62,648 nt of DNA, from NCBI GenBank assembly GCA_022827885.1, contig JAJEIP010000096.1, positions 1 through 62,648 on the forward strand. The letters are read 5' to 3'. Positions 42,977-52,163 of the stretch are shown in pieces. The DNA comes from Candidatus Poribacteria bacterium (GTDB taxonomy: Bacteria; Poribacteria; WGA-4E; WGA-3G). The notes under the pieces were generated by a model. It was given only the letters and a program-made list of their open reading frames with translations. It was not told where the DNA came from and did no database searches. Position 1 is the first letter of the stretch; the number at the start of each line of letters is the position of its first letter. Made by a program: the position numbers and the translations under genes.

Positions 42977-43162
42977 TTACCAACTCGCCTTTCGGACACC
43001 GGGGATTTTACCGGCGCGGGCAAAGAGTCGGAAACAGATACGACACAACTCAAACTTGCGAAGATACCCACGCGATCTGCCGCAACTTTTACAACGACTG
43101 TATTCTCGGGTTCGGAACCGCGGGGTTCTTTTCTGTTTGGCAATCCATGATTTACTTGCCAA
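42977..43162 (-). CDS. rpsN: 30S ribosomal protein S14, zinc-binding form
   Basis: 61 residues from TTG 43162 with AGGAG upstream. Cysteines C24, C27, C40 and C43 (CKSC...CRIC) mark the short type Z S14, which needs zinc. [14 protein letters not shown] is the conserved C-terminus. Confidence 0.96.
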   Translation of the reverse strand: MASKSWIAKQKRTPRFRTREYSRCKSCGRSRGYLRKFELCRICFRLFARAGKIPGVRKASW

Positions 43163-43192
43163 CCTGAATACTCCTTTTTTTGTTTACCTCTC

Positions 43193-43215
43193 GGGACTGG
43201 GGTACCCAGCCCTAC
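43193..43215. repeat. GGCTGGG palindrome family, copy 3
   Basis: GGGACTGGGGTACCCAGCCC TAC in the 139-base rplE-rpsN gap. The rest of the gap holds no gene. Confidence 0.6.
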
Positions 43216-43301
43216 GGGTGTTGCCTCCGGCTGTTAAACAGGAGTTGCTCCTAAAGAGTGCCTGCGAAGTCTTTTTACTAAAGTTTAGCGAAAGACCGCA
43301 T

Positions 43302-43865
43302 CTATTTTCGGAAAGGCATGCCTAAAAGCCTTAGCAACTCGCGACCCTCTTCGTCAGTTGGGGCAGTCGTGACAATGGTTACATTCAGTCCGCGAATATC
43401 GTTAACCTTGTCGTAGTCAATCTCGGGAAAGATTAACTGTTCCGTGAGCCCCAGGGAATAGTTGCCCCGCCCGTCGAAAGCATCCGGCGATATACCGCGG
43501 AAATCCCGAATTTGCGGTAACACGATGTTGATTAAGCGGTTCAGAAATTCATACATTCTTTCCTGCCGCAATGTAACCTTACATCCGATCGCCATGCCGG
43601 GGGTGCGTCCTAACTTTGATGGACCTCTAATTTTGAACGCGGAGATAGACTTTTTGGCACGCGTAATCACTGCGCGTTGCCCCGCAATAAGGGTCAGTTC
43701 TTCTACGGCATCTTCCAATGCACTCGGATTCTGAACTGCTATCCCCACTCCGATATTCAGCGTAACTTTGTCCACTTTCGGAATCTGCATCACATTTTGA
43801 TAATTAAAATGCTGTTGCAGTGCGGACATGACTTCCGTTTGGTAAAATTCTTTAAATGGGCTCAT
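43302..43865 (-). CDS. rplE: 50S ribosomal protein L5
   Basis: 187 residues: [47 protein letters not shown] and the C-terminal [20 protein letters not shown]-like end (read here as [19 protein letters not shown]). It binds 5S rRNA and contacts S13. Confidence 0.97.
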   Translation of the reverse strand: MSPFKEFYQTEVMSALQQHFNYQNVMQIPKVDKVTLNIGVGIAVQNPSALEDAVEELTLIAGQRAVITRAKKSISAFKIRGPSKLGRTPGMAIGCKVTLRQERMYEFLNRLINIVLPQIRDFRGISPDAFDGRGNYSLGLTEQLIFPEIDYDKVNDIRGLNVTIVTTAPTDEEGRELLRLLGMPFRK

Positions 43866-43876
43866 AAGCCTTTATC

Positions 43877-44107
43877 CTATTCGATCTTTCTGAGATTAGA
43901 AACGTGGATGGTGCCTTCGCGTTCAACAACCCCGCCTTGTCCTGCCTGGTTTGGACGGAGGTGCCGGACAACTATATGAACACCTTCAACGATCGCTCGC
44001 TGTTTCTTTGGGAACACCTCTAAAACGACACCTTCTTTACCGCGATCTTGTCCACTGAGGACGACGACTGTGTCGTTCTTTTTGATATGTAGTTTTTGCT
44101 GTGCCAC
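43877..44107 (-). CDS. rplX: 50S ribosomal protein L24
   Basis: 76 residues from GTG 44107 (TAGGAGGACAATT before it). KOW motif LHIKKNDTVVVLSGQDRGKE, then GVHIVVRHLRPNQ. Assembly initiator of the 50S subunit. The longer upstream frame overlaps rplN and is rejected. Confidence 0.95.
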   Translation of the reverse strand: MAQQKLHIKKNDTVVVLSGQDRGKEGVVLEVFPKKQRAIVEGVHIVVRHLRPNQAGQGGVVEREGTIHVSNLRKIE

Positions 44108-44117
44108 AATTGTCCTC

Positions 44118-44486
44118 CTAAATAACTTCAGGCGCGAGCGAGACAATTCGGGCGAACGCCTTTTCCCTGAGTTCACGTGCAACGGGTCCAAAGATGCGAG
44201 TGCCACGCGGTTGATTCTGCGGATCGATGAGGACGGCAGCGTTCTGATCGAATTTGATATAGGAACCATCTGCGCGTCGATATTCTTTCGTCGTGCGGAC
44301 GACAACTGCCCGAACGACTTCACCGGCTTTTACCTGCGTATTGGGTACTGCTTCCTTGATGCTTGCTACAATCACGTCGCCCACGCGTGCGTAGCGTCGA
44401 CGGGTGCCGCCAAGCACACTAATGCACATTAATTTCCTTGCGCCAGTATTATCAGCACAGGTTAATCGAGTATATGATTGAACCAT
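44118..44486 (-). CDS. rplN: 50S ribosomal protein L14
   Basis: 122 residues from ATG 44486 (GAGGAGAC upstream). [20 protein letters not shown] and [16 protein letters not shown] are signature L14 sequences. A 158-base gap before it, rich in small hairpins, holds no gene. Confidence 0.97.
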   Translation of the reverse strand: MVQSYTRLTCADNTGARKLMCISVLGGTRRRYARVGDVIVASIKEAVPNTQVKAGEVVRAVVVRTTKEYRRADGSYIKFDQNAAVLIDPQNQPRGTRIFGPVARELREKAFARIVSLAPEVI

Positions 44487-44644
44487 TTTTGTAGTCTCCT
44501 CTACCGTTTTCAAAACGGGAACCTGTTTGGAAACGTCAGAGTGGAGATGAAGCCCTTTCTTCTCAAGTGCCGTGCGAACCACATTGCTCTGTTTCTCACC
44601 CTCTCATACGGGCGGCACAAACCACGCGCTGTTGGTGGCACTGC

Positions 44645-44920
44645 TTAATCGGTTGCGGTCTGCCCTGCGCTTACTATCGCTTGGACCCGCCACCGTTTAT
44701 GACGACTCAGCGGGCGGGTTTCGACAACCTGCACCACGTCACCGACGTTACAACTGTTCTGTTCATCGTGAGCCAGAATCTTTTTCGTTTTCCGGACGAC
44801 CTTTTTGTAAAGCGGATGTTGAAAGCGTCGAACAATCGACACTGTGACAGTTTTATCCATACCGTTACTGGTAACAAGACCTGTCCGAAATTTGCGATGT
44901 CTTCGTTTTTCCTCGCTCAA
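44645..44920 (-). CDS. rpsQ: 30S ribosomal protein S17
   Basis: 91 residues with RTGLVTSNGMDKTVTVSIVR, VRKTKKILAHDEQNSCNVGD and VVQVVETRPLSRHKRWRV. OB-fold protein binding the 5' domain of 16S rRNA. Confidence 0.97.
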   Translation of the reverse strand: MSEEKRRHRKFRTGLVTSNGMDKTVTVSIVRRFQHPLYKKVVRKTKKILAHDEQNSCNVGDVVQVVETRPLSRHKRWRVQAIVSAGQTATD

Positions 44921-45032
44921 CTTTATCCTCCAAACCAGTCAAAACTTATTAAGTACGTTTTTTCGGCACACCGTACAAATGTGATCAGTCGGCATCGGGC
45001 GGTAATCGCTCACCGATTCCTGTAGATCCCGT

Positions 45033-45221
45033 CTACTCGGCTCGGAGCCGTAGGACGGTTTTCACGCGTGCGATGTCCTTCCGAATCTTACCGATAGTTG
45101 TTGTATCCTCTTGTTGTCCTAAAATACTTCGGAATTTCTGGTTAAACAGATTCTCTTTCAGAGTTTGCAGTTCACCTTCTAATTCTTCGGTGGTTTTTCC
45201 GCGTAGTTCATCCGCTTTCAT
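45033..45221 (-). CDS. rpmC: 50S ribosomal protein L29
   Basis: 62 residues, two helices: MKADELRGKTTEELEGELQT and IRKDIARVKTVLRLRAE. Exit-tunnel protein near the SRP and trigger-factor docking site. A 123-base gap with a family H palindrome separates it from rplP. Confidence 0.96.
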   Translation of the reverse strand: MKADELRGKTTEELEGELQTLKENLFNQKFRSILGQQEDTTTIGKIRKDIARVKTVLRLRAE

Positions 45222-45257
45222 TTTTCCGAACCTCCATGTATGTTGTCAAAACCGGAT

Positions 45258-45332
45258 ACTATAGACATGACGCTCCGCTGACGGCTTCAAAGGAACCCCT
45301 TTGAAGCACCCCAGCGGGGGCAATGTCTGTAG
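45258..45332. repeat. Palindromic repeat family H, copy 2
   Basis: Nested inverted repeat: outer ACTATAGACAT/ATGTCTGTAG, middle GCTCCGCTG/CAGCGGGG-like, inner perfect GGCTTCAAAGG/CCTTTGAAGC. It fills the rplP-rpmC gap. Confidence 0.7.
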
Positions 45333-45344
45333 AAGCAGACGAAA

Positions 45345-45758
45345 TTACGCATTCCGTGCAACGAACTTAGTTTTGATTGGCAATTTGTGGGCGGCTCGTT
45401 CCATCGCCCCTTTCGCGTCTTCAAGCGAAACACCGCTGAGTTCATAGAGAATTCTGCCGGGTTTAACGACGGCGACCCAGTGTTCAGGGGGCCCCTTCTT
45501 TCCCTTACCCATACGCGTTTCTGCAGGTTGTTTACTGAGTGGTTTATGTGGAAAAATTTTGATCCAAAGTTTTCCACCCCGGCGGACATATCGGGTGATA
45601 GCGATACGTGCCGATTCAATCTGATTGCTGGTAATCCAGCCTGCTTCCATTGCTTGCAAGCCGTATTCGCCGAAGTTAATCTGTGAACCTCGAAGTGGCT
45701 TTCCACGGCGTTTGCCACGATGCACGTAGCGGCGCATCACGCGTTTCGGCATTAACAT
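45345..45758 (-). CDS. rplP: 50S ribosomal protein L16
   Basis: 137 residues from ATG 45758, directly after [55 protein letters not shown] and the [12 protein letters not shown] end are diagnostic. It helps position A-site tRNA. Confidence 0.97.
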   Translation of the reverse strand: MLMPKRVMRRYVHRGKRRGKPLRGSQINFGEYGLQAMEAGWITSNQIESARIAITRYVRRGGKLWIKIFPHKPLSKQPAETRMGKGKKGPPEHWVAVVKPGRILYELSGVSLEDAKGAMERAAHKLPIKTKFVARNA

Positions 45759-45802
45759 CTTAAATGCCTCCTTAAGCATCTGCCCGATGTTCTCTTGGGC
45801 GG

Positions 45803-46660
45803 TTATGAATTGCCTCCGCTTCGACGCTGCTGTCGGCGCCGGCCTCTTCCTCTGCCTTGGTCGCCAGATTGACGGGAGCCAGATTGACGGGAGCCAGATT
45901 GGCGGGAACCGGATTGACGCGAGCCAGCTTGACGCGGGCCAGAACGCCTGTCGCCACCCCGGCGGCGGGCAGGACGTTGTGAACCTGTGTCTTCCCGGCG
46001 TCCAGATTGACGACGATCAGCGGGATCAGCCTTCAAGTTGATAATTTCGCCTTTGAAGATCCACGTCTTGACCCCGATTTTACCATAAGTTGTATTTGCT
46101 TCTGTAAATCCGTAGTCGACGTTCGCTCTGAGAGTGTGAAGAGGGACACGTCCCTCAATACTCGATTCAGCACGGGCGATTTCCTTACCGTCGAGTCTCC
46201 CACTCACCATGATCTTGACACCCAAGGCTCCGGCTTGTATTGAACCAGAGATTTTCCGGCGCATTGCTTGTTTAAAGCCTGCACGCCGCTCTATTTGTGT
46301 CGCAACATCTTCTGATACGAGTTGGGCATCGAGTTCGGGTTCTCTGATCTCCGAAACATTAATCCGTACAGGACATCCGACCTCTTTTTCGAGCATCGCT
46401 TGTAGTTTTTCAGCTTCCGCACCGCGACGCCCTATCACAATACCTGGACGGGCTGTATGGATGTTGATGCTGCACCGGTCTGCTACGCGTTCAACTTCAA
46501 CACGCGAAATACCAGCGCGTGCGAGTTGTTCTTTGACGAACTTCTGAATTTTAAAATCTTCATGGAGCCATTTGGCATAATTCTGCTCGCTATACCACTT
46601 TGAATCCCACGTCTCAATGATGCCTAAGCGTAATCCACGCGGATGAGTTTTTTGTCCCAC
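45803..46660 (-). CDS. rpsC: 30S ribosomal protein S3 with a repetitive C-terminal tail
   Basis: 285 residues against about 210-240 usual. Normal body: [20 protein letters not shown], the KH loop [15 protein letters not shown] and [20 protein letters not shown]. From about residue 212 an Arg/Gln/Gly/Ser-rich tail follows. It contains five tandem (S/P)RQ(S/A)G pentapeptides encoded by 15-base tandem repeats (about 45876-45950) and then a polybasic stretch. The tail is probably disordered and could touch mRNA at the entry site, where S3 sits. Confidence 0.96.
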   Translation of the reverse strand: MGQKTHPRGLRLGIIETWDSKWYSEQNYAKWLHEDFKIQKFVKEQLARAGISRVEVERVADRCSINIHTARPGIVIGRRGAEAEKLQAMLEKEVGCPVRINVSEIREPELDAQLVSEDVATQIERRAGFKQAMRRKISGSIQAGALGVKIMVSGRLDGKEIARAESSIEGRVPLHTLRANVDYGFTEANTTYGKIGVKTWIFKGEIINLKADPADRRQSGRREDTGSQRPARRRGGDRRSGPRQAGSRQSGSRQSGSRQSGSRQSGDQGRGRGRRRQQRRSGGNS

Positions 46661-46739
46661 GCAAACCTCCTATTGAGTGCTTCCCCGTTCGCGATGTAGA
46701 AGATAAGCGGGGCTGCTGGTGTTTTGTAAGTACACGGCG

Positions 46740-47093
46740 TTACTCACCATTCTCGCCACTCTCCTCATCAACGACGACTGTGATATGGCTGCTCCGTTTT
46801 AGGATCCTGTTCGCCATACCTCGTGCCCGGGGACGTATCCATTTCCGCGTAATCCCTTCATCAACCCGAATCTCTTTAACATATAGGTTTGTGAGATCGA
46901 TGTTCGGATCTTGATATTGTGCGTTCGCAGCTGCTGACTGAATGAGTTTGTAAATTATAGGGGACGCGGCTTTATGCGTAAAGCGCAGCTGACTTAACGC
47001 ATCCTCAACATACTGATTACGGACGAGATCGGCTACTAAACGGGCTTTCCGGGGCGCAACCGACGCGTTCCTAATCTTAGATCTGGCTTCCAT
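46740..47093 (-). CDS. rplV: 50S ribosomal protein L22
   Basis: 117 residues: IRNASVAPRKARLVADLVRN, ALSQLRFTHKAASPIIYKLI and KWIRPRARGMANRILKRSSH. The tunnel-lining loop residues are present. Confidence 0.97.
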   Translation of the reverse strand: MEARSKIRNASVAPRKARLVADLVRNQYVEDALSQLRFTHKAASPIIYKLIQSAAANAQYQDPNIDLTNLYVKEIRVDEGITRKWIRPRARGMANRILKRSSHITVVVDEESGENGE

Positions 47094-47219
47094 CAGTATC
47101 TCCTAATAAAAGCGATTTTCGGGTTTCGTTGTGATTCGCGACCAAGCCTCCACGGGCATCATCTCATAAAAAAATGAAGTTACGGAGAACCGCGATGGAC
47201 GATGAAAGCGATCACAAAG

Positions 47220-47492
47220 TTATCTTCTACCGCCACCACCTGAGTGGGCACGGAAGGTACGAGTCGGTGAAAATTCTCCGAGTTTGTGGCCTACCATATT
47301 CTCGGTTATATACACTGGGAAAAATTTTTTCCCGTTGTATATTGCCAAAGTGTGTCCTACCAATTCAGGGGTAATCATTGAACGGCGGGACCAGGTCCGC
47401 ACCACCCGTTTACTGCCAGAACGTTCCATGGCGGCTATCTTCTTAGCGAGTTTCGGGTCTATGTACGGTCCCTTTTTGAGAGAACGCGCCAT
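47220..47492 (-). CDS. rpsS: 30S ribosomal protein S19
   Basis: 90 residues: [40 protein letters not shown] and [17 protein letters not shown]. Head protein next to S13. The 126-base gap to rplV holds no gene. Confidence 0.97.
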   Translation of the reverse strand: MARSLKKGPYIDPKLAKKIAAMERSGSKRVVRTWSRRSMITPELVGHTLAIYNGKKFFPVYITENMVGHKLGEFSPTRTFRAHSGGGGRR

Positions 47493-47525
47493 TGTGTTTC
47501 TCCTTTTTATGCTGTTCCTTGCCGA

Positions 47526-48341
47526 CTATTTCCGTTTCCCGACGATGTAACGATTGGATTTCTTCTTCGGGTTTCGGGTCTTATACCCTTTGGTCGGGAC
47601 TCCCCAAGGCGTAACCGGATGTCTACCCCCGGAACTTTTACCTTCGCCACCACCATGTGGATGGTCGATCGGATTCATAGCGACGCCTCTAACTTTCGGG
47701 CGTTTTCCGAGCCACCTCGAACGTCCGGCTTTACCGATAACAATCTGGCTGACGTTGCCGATCTGTCCGAGCGTCGCCATTCCTTGGACAGGGACGAGGC
47801 GAATCTCACCAGAAGGGAGTCGGATACGTGCGTACTTTCCTTCTCTGTCGACCAACTGCGCTGCACCGCCTGCACTCCGGACGAGTTGCCCACCTTTCCC
47901 GGGACGCATTTCTATGTTATGGATTGACGATCCGAGTGGGATTCTCTCAAGCGGTAAAGCGTTGCCAGGCCGAATTTCTACATCTTCACCTGACTGTAGC
48001 ATATCGCCAACCTGAACACCGACGGGTGCAAGGATATAACGCTTTTCACCGTCGACATAGTGTAATAAGGCGATGTGCGCTGACCGATTTGGATCATACT
48101 CAATTGCGGCAACTTTAGCGGGAATGCCAAACTTGTCTCGTTTGAAGTCGATGACCCGGTATCTGCGCTTATGTCCCCCACCGCGGCGTCTCACAGTCAA
48201 ACGCCCATTGGCGTTCCGGCCGGCTTTCTGTTTCGTCCCTTTGACGAGAGATTTTTCCGGTTTGCTCCGCGTAATCTCTTCAAAGGTGTACCCAGTCATG
48301 AACCGGCGACTTGGAGTTATGGGTGAATAAGTTTTAGGCAC
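47526..48341 (-). CDS. rplB: 50S ribosomal protein L2
   Basis: 271 residues: [40 protein letters not shown] and the catalytic-region motif [20 protein letters not shown] with its conserved His. It supports subunit joining and peptidyl transfer. Confidence 0.97.
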   Translation of the reverse strand: MPKTYSPITPSRRFMTGYTFEEITRSKPEKSLVKGTKQKAGRNANGRLTVRRRGGGHKRRYRVIDFKRDKFGIPAKVAAIEYDPNRSAHIALLHYVDGEKRYILAPVGVQVGDMLQSGEDVEIRPGNALPLERIPLGSSIHNIEMRPGKGGQLVRSAGGAAQLVDREGKYARIRLPSGEIRLVPVQGMATLGQIGNVSQIVIGKAGRSRWLGKRPKVRGVAMNPIDHPHGGGEGKSSGGRHPVTPWGVPTKGYKTRNPKKKSNRYIVGKRK

Positions 48342-48356
48342 TCTGATTTCCTTTTT

Positions 48357-48410
48357 TTAGTCGTCAATTGTCGGTACCCCCACAAGGATAACCGACAACT
48401 ATTCCTATAT
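48357..48410. repeat. ACTGATAAC palindrome family, copy D
   Basis: AGTCGTCAATTGTCGGTACC against GGATAACCGACAACTATTCC: a short member in the rplW-rplB gap. Confidence 0.55.
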
Positions 48411-48704
48411 GGTGTCAAACGCTTGGATTGTCGCGCCTTCTTTCAGGGTAATAATCGCTTTCTTCCAATGTGGTTTTCTGCCCCGTTGATAACGCAACAT
48501 TTTACCTTTGGGTTTACCTCGAACGCGCATTGTGCGAATTTTCAGAATATCGCCTTCAATGTCAAACAATTCTTCCGCAGCTCGACGAATCTGGGGTTTC
48601 GTTGCGTTGCGATCCACAACGAAGGCGTACTTGTTAGATTCACGGAGGATCGTGCTCTTCTCCGTTATCAGCGGTTGTAATATGATCTGATATACATCTT
48701 TCAT
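48405..48704 (-). CDS. rplW: 50S ribosomal protein L23
   Basis: 99 residues from ATG 48704 (AAGGATAAAACTG upstream). DVYQIILQPLITEKSTILRE and NKYAFVVDRNATKPQIRRAA are diagnostic. Docking site for trigger factor and SRP. Confidence 0.96.
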   Translation of the reverse strand: MKDVYQIILQPLITEKSTILRESNKYAFVVDRNATKPQIRRAAEELFDIEGDILKIRTMRVRGKPKGKMLRYQRGRKPHWKKAIITLKEGATIQAFDTI

Positions 48705-48764
48705 CAGTTTTATCCTTCTGCTTCTGAACTGATGCCTTAACCATCTGCTCGTCTTCAATAGCCT

Positions 48765-49394
48765 TTAGATGGCTAAAAATTTGGATTCCAGTTGCTCGGC
48801 GGCGTTCTCAGTAATGATGAGGGTGTCATGCCACATAACCTGATAAACGTTGAGATGGTTCCATGTGCAGCTGTTAACCTGTGGAATATTCCGGACAGAG
48901 AGGTTGATATTCGGGCAGTGCTCATTCAGCACAAGCAGCACTTTCCCCGCCGCGTTTACCGCCTTTAGCATGTTAACGATGTCTTTGGTCCGGGGTTTTT
49001 CAAGTGTAAAATCTTCAACGAGAATGCACTGCTGGTTCTGGAACCTGTCTGCGAGTGCACTGTGAAGTCCAAGGTGGCGAACCCGTTTTGGCGTGGCCTG
49101 TCGGTAACTGCGCGGTTTCGGACCGAACGCGACACCGCCGTGTACTCGATTGGGTGCCTTGGCGTGTCCGACCCGTGCTCTACCTGTTCCTTTTTGGCGG
49201 TAGAGTTTTCTCCCACTGCCTTTCACTTCACTCCGGGTTTTAGTGGATGCGGTGCCCTGCCTCTGATTCGCGAGGTAAGCAACGACACACTGGTGAATGA
49301 CAGGACCATTCACTTCAGCTTCGGTGAACGCATCGGCTAATTCCTTTTCTCGGAGGACTCCCCCAGATATGTTGTGTACGTCTAAGGTTGACAT
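48765..49394 (-). CDS. rplD: 50S ribosomal protein L4
   Basis: 209 residues: [40 protein letters not shown] and [11 protein letters not shown], the tunnel loop of L4. In many bacteria L4 represses the S10 segment. Confidence 0.97.
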   Translation of the reverse strand: MSTLDVHNISGGVLREKELADAFTEAEVNGPVIHQCVVAYLANQRQGTASTKTRSEVKGSGRKLYRQKGTGRARVGHAKAPNRVHGGVAFGPKPRSYRQATPKRVRHLGLHSALADRFQNQQCILVEDFTLEKPRTKDIVNMLKAVNAAGKVLLVLNEHCPNINLSVRNIPQVNSCTWNHLNVYQVMWHDTLIITENAAEQLESKFLAI

Positions 49395-49404
49395 ATTTTC
49401 CTCT

Positions 49405-49544
49405 TTTAATGGTTGTCAGTCGTCAGTCGTAGGTTAAGAGGTTTTCTGTGGCAATCTTTGCTGCTGTTAGCGTATTCCAGGGTTGTGAAGATTGTTACCA
49501 GTGGCCTCTTTAACTGAAAACCGATAACTGATAACTGATAACTA
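49405..49544. repeat. ACTGATAAC palindrome family, copy E
   Basis: GTCAGTCGTAGGTTAAGAGG on the left and CCTCTTTAACTGAAAACCGA plus tandem TAACTGATAACTGATAACT on the right, in the rplC-rplD gap. Longest tandem of the TAACTGA unit seen. Confidence 0.7.
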
Positions 49545-50183
49545 TTAAATCGGTGATTTAGATGCTTTTCTTACCAATAGTAACCCATTCGGCGGTCCCG
49601 GGACAGCCCCTTTAACCACCAATAAATTGCGCTCAGGATCGGCTTGGATCACAGACAAGTTTTGAACGGTATGCCGTTTGGCACCGTGACGTCCCGCCAT
49701 CCGTTTTCCTTTAAAGACTCGGGAAGGGGTCGCACTTGCACCTATGGAGCCAGGTCTGCGTAAATCTTGCTCGCCACCGTGGCTTTTCCTACCACCGGCG
49801 AAATTCCAACGTCTCACCACTCCAGAGAAACCACGTCCCTTTGAAGTGCCTGTCACGTCAACAAGTTCACCCTCTGAAAAAACGCTTGCATCGACAACGC
49901 TGCCTACAGACACGTCCTCAAGGCTCTGGACTCGAAATTCCCGAAGCACAAATGCTGGATCAACGCTGGCTTTGGCGAAGTGTCCTCGTTTAGGACGATT
50001 TACGCGGCTTTCTTTTTGCGTCCCGAAACCCAATTGAACTGCCTGATATCCATCTTTTTCTTGCGTTTTGAGTTGGACAATGGGGCAGGGACCTGCTTGG
50101 ATGACGGTAACAGGGACCGCTTTACCTGAGTCCTCAAAGACTTGTGTCATGCCGATTTTGCGGCCGATAATTCCATTAACCAT
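49545..50183 (-). CDS. rplC: 50S ribosomal protein L3
   Basis: 212 residues from ATG 50183. [20 protein letters not shown], the loop [19 protein letters not shown] and [18 protein letters not shown] fit L3, which binds near the 3' end of 23S rRNA. The frame open to 50258 is not needed. Confidence 0.97.
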   Translation of the reverse strand: MVNGIIGRKIGMTQVFEDSGKAVPVTVIQAGPCPIVQLKTQEKDGYQAVQLGFGTQKESRVNRPKRGHFAKASVDPAFVLREFRVQSLEDVSVGSVVDASVFSEGELVDVTGTSKGRGFSGVVRRWNFAGGRKSHGGEQDLRRPGSIGASATPSRVFKGKRMAGRHGAKRHTVQNLSVIQADPERNLLVVKGAVPGPPNGLLLVRKASKSPI

Positions 50184-50317
50184 TTTCTTTCGCCTTTTGT
50201 GAATGATTGAATCTGTGTGTTGTTCCCCTATAAGCATACCACGCTTAGCGGGTTTCAAGAAGAAATGCCTCTTAACACCTCGCAGGCTGTAAGATCTATA
50301 GGTCCAGATTCCCAGAG

Positions 50318-50629
50318 TTAGAGAAGCGTAATTTTAACATCGACCCCTGCGGGCAGGTCCAAACCCATCAAGGCATGAACAGTTTTAGGTGTCGTCTCTA
50401 AGATATCCAGCAGACGTTTATGAATCCGCATCTCAAATTGTTCACGCGACTTTTTGTCTTTAAACGTTGAACGTTGAACGGTATAGATATGCTTTTTCGT
50501 CGGCAATGGAATTGGACCGGAGACAGCTGCCCCTGTGCGCTTCGCAGTTTCTGCTATCTGCTTTGACGACAGGTCTAACAACCGATAGTCAAATGCCTTG
50601 AGCCGGATGCGAATTTTTTGATTGTCCAT
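50318..50629 (-). CDS. rpsJ: 30S ribosomal protein S10
   Basis: 103 residues: [40 protein letters not shown] and [20 protein letters not shown]. Also the transcription-antitermination partner NusE. It lies 106 bases after tuf. Confidence 0.97.
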   Translation of the reverse strand: MDNQKIRIRLKAFDYRLLDLSSKQIAETAKRTGAAVSGPIPLPTKKHIYTVQRSTFKDKKSREQFEMRIHKRLLDILETTPKTVHALMGLDLPAGVDVKITLL

Positions 50630-50735
50630 CTTTTCATATCGCCTTCATCAAACACGGAAGTCTTGTTAACTGACATAAGGACTTCTCTGTGTTGATTACT
50701 TAAAAAGGGCGGCGCGTCAGCACCGCCCAATCAGT

Positions 50736-51935
50736 TTATTCAATAATTTTGGAGACAACACCGGCACCCACAGTCTGTCCACCTTCACGGATTGCGAATC
50801 GGAGTTGTTCTTCCATCGCAATCGGTTTAGAAAGTTTTACAGTGATCTGTGCGTTGTCGCCAGGCATAATCATTTCGATGCCTTCCGGGAGGTTCATCTC
50901 TCCGGTTACGTCGGTTGTACGGAAATAGAACTGCGGTCTGTATCCGCTAAAGAACGGATTCCAGCGTCCCCCTTCATCTTTTGTGAGAATGTAGGCTTCC
51001 GCTTCAAATTGGGTATGGGGCGTAACCGTCCCAGGGATTGCCAAAACTTGTCCGCGTTCGACGTCATCGCGTTCAACACCACGTAAGAGGGCACCGAGGT
51101 TATCGCCGGCTTGACCTTCGTTGAGGCTCTTGTTAAACATCTCAACCCCTGTAACGACAGTGTTTTGTGTTTCACGTAACCCCACGATTTCAACAGTGTT
51201 CCCGATTTCAACCGTGCCACGTTCAACCCTACCCGTAACAACCGTTCCACGCCCGCTGATGGTGAAGATATCTTCAATCGGCATCAGGAAGGGGCGATCG
51301 GTATCACGCATGGGTTCTGGGATGTATTCATCAACAGCTGCCATGAGTTCAAGAATCGGTTGGCATGCTTCGTGTTCGGGATCACCACCAGATTCCATTG
51401 CTTCAAGCGCGGAACCTGCGATGATAGGAATATCGTCACCGGGGAAGTCATAATCGCTGAGCAATTCGCGAACTTCCAATTCGACGAGTTCCAGCAGTTC
51501 TTCGTCATCCACCATGTCAGCTTTGTTCAGGAAGACGACGAGCGAAGGCACGTTCACCTGTCGCGCCAGTAGCACGTGCTCACGCGTCTGAGGCATCGGA
51601 CCGTCAGCGGCGGATACCACCAGAATCGCACCGTCCATCTGTGCCGCACCCGTAATCATATTCTTGATATAGTCGGCGTGTCCGGGGCAATCTACGTGTG
51701 CGTAATGCCGGTTCTCGGTTTCATACTCAACGTGTGCTGTATTAATGGTAATACCACGTTCTTTTTCTTCGGGTGCCTTATCAATTTCATCATACTCCAT
51801 GACGTAGTCCGCGTCAGCGAGTTTCGAGAGCACCATCGTAATTGCTGCTGTCAGCGTTGTCTTACCGTGGTCAACGTGACCAATTGTGCCAACATTGACG
51901 TGGGGTTTAGTCCTTTCAAACGTTTCCTTAGCCAT
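50736..51935 (-). CDS. tuf: Elongation factor Tu
   Basis: 399 residues, canonical. G1 GHVDHGKT, switch [15 protein letters not shown]3 DCPGH, G4 NKAD, G5 GSALEAM, domain 2 [12 protein letters not shown] and C-terminal [15 protein letters not shown]. It delivers aminoacyl-tRNA. It sits between fusA and rpsJ and is the true EF-Tu; a degenerate paralogue is at 6488-7648. Confidence 0.98.
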   Translation of the reverse strand: MAKETFERTKPHVNVGTIGHVDHGKTTLTAAITMVLSKLADADYVMEYDEIDKAPEEKERGITINTAHVEYETENRHYAHVDCPGHADYIKNMITGAAQMDGAILVVSAADGPMPQTREHVLLARQVNVPSLVVFLNKADMVDDEELLELVELEVRELLSDYDFPGDDIPIIAGSALEAMESGGDPEHEACQPILELMAAVDEYIPEPMRDTDRPFLMPIEDIFTISGRGTVVTGRVERGTVEIGNTVEIVGLRETQNTVVTGVEMFNKSLNEGQAGDNLGALLRGVERDDVERGQVLAIPGTVTPHTQFEAEAYILTKDEGGRWNPFFSGYRPQFYFRTTDVTGEMNLPEGIEMIMPGDNAQITVKLSKPIAMEEQLRFAIREGGQTVGAGVVSKIIE

Positions 51936-51971
51936 TTTTGTCCGAGCTCCACTAAAAGTTTATTGTTATAT

Positions 51972-52105
51972 TGGTTATCAGTTCGCCTGCTGGGCAGGCT
52001 TCCCGTTATCGGTTTTCAGTAAACGGTTTTTTGTTTAATGAAAACCTCTTGTAACCGATAACTGGAAGGGTTGCGTAGCAACCCGCACTGAAAACTATTA
52101 AAATC
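51972..52105. repeat. ACTGATAAC palindrome family, copy F
   Basis: GTTATCGGTTTTCAGTAAAC on the left and GAAAACCTCTTGTAACCGATAACTGG on the right (split arms), with embedded smaller palindromes CGCCTGCTGGGCAGGC and GGGTTGCGTAGCAACCC. It lies in the 228-base fusA-tuf gap, where no gene is seen. Confidence 0.65.
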
Positions 52106-52163
52106 TTGTGTCCGCTTGTGGGAAATGTGAACACTCCGACAGTTCGGACACCTTGAAAACTAC

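Noticed and set aside
44118-44582. Longer rplN and rplX frames reaching 44582 and 44323
   Set aside because: The extra N-termini overlap neighbours and do not match the proteins; clear AGGAG-type sites precede ATG 44486 and GTG 44107.
45876-45950. CRISPR-like array
   Set aside because: The 15-base repeats are direct, contiguous, in frame with rpsC and without spacers; they encode the S3 tail.
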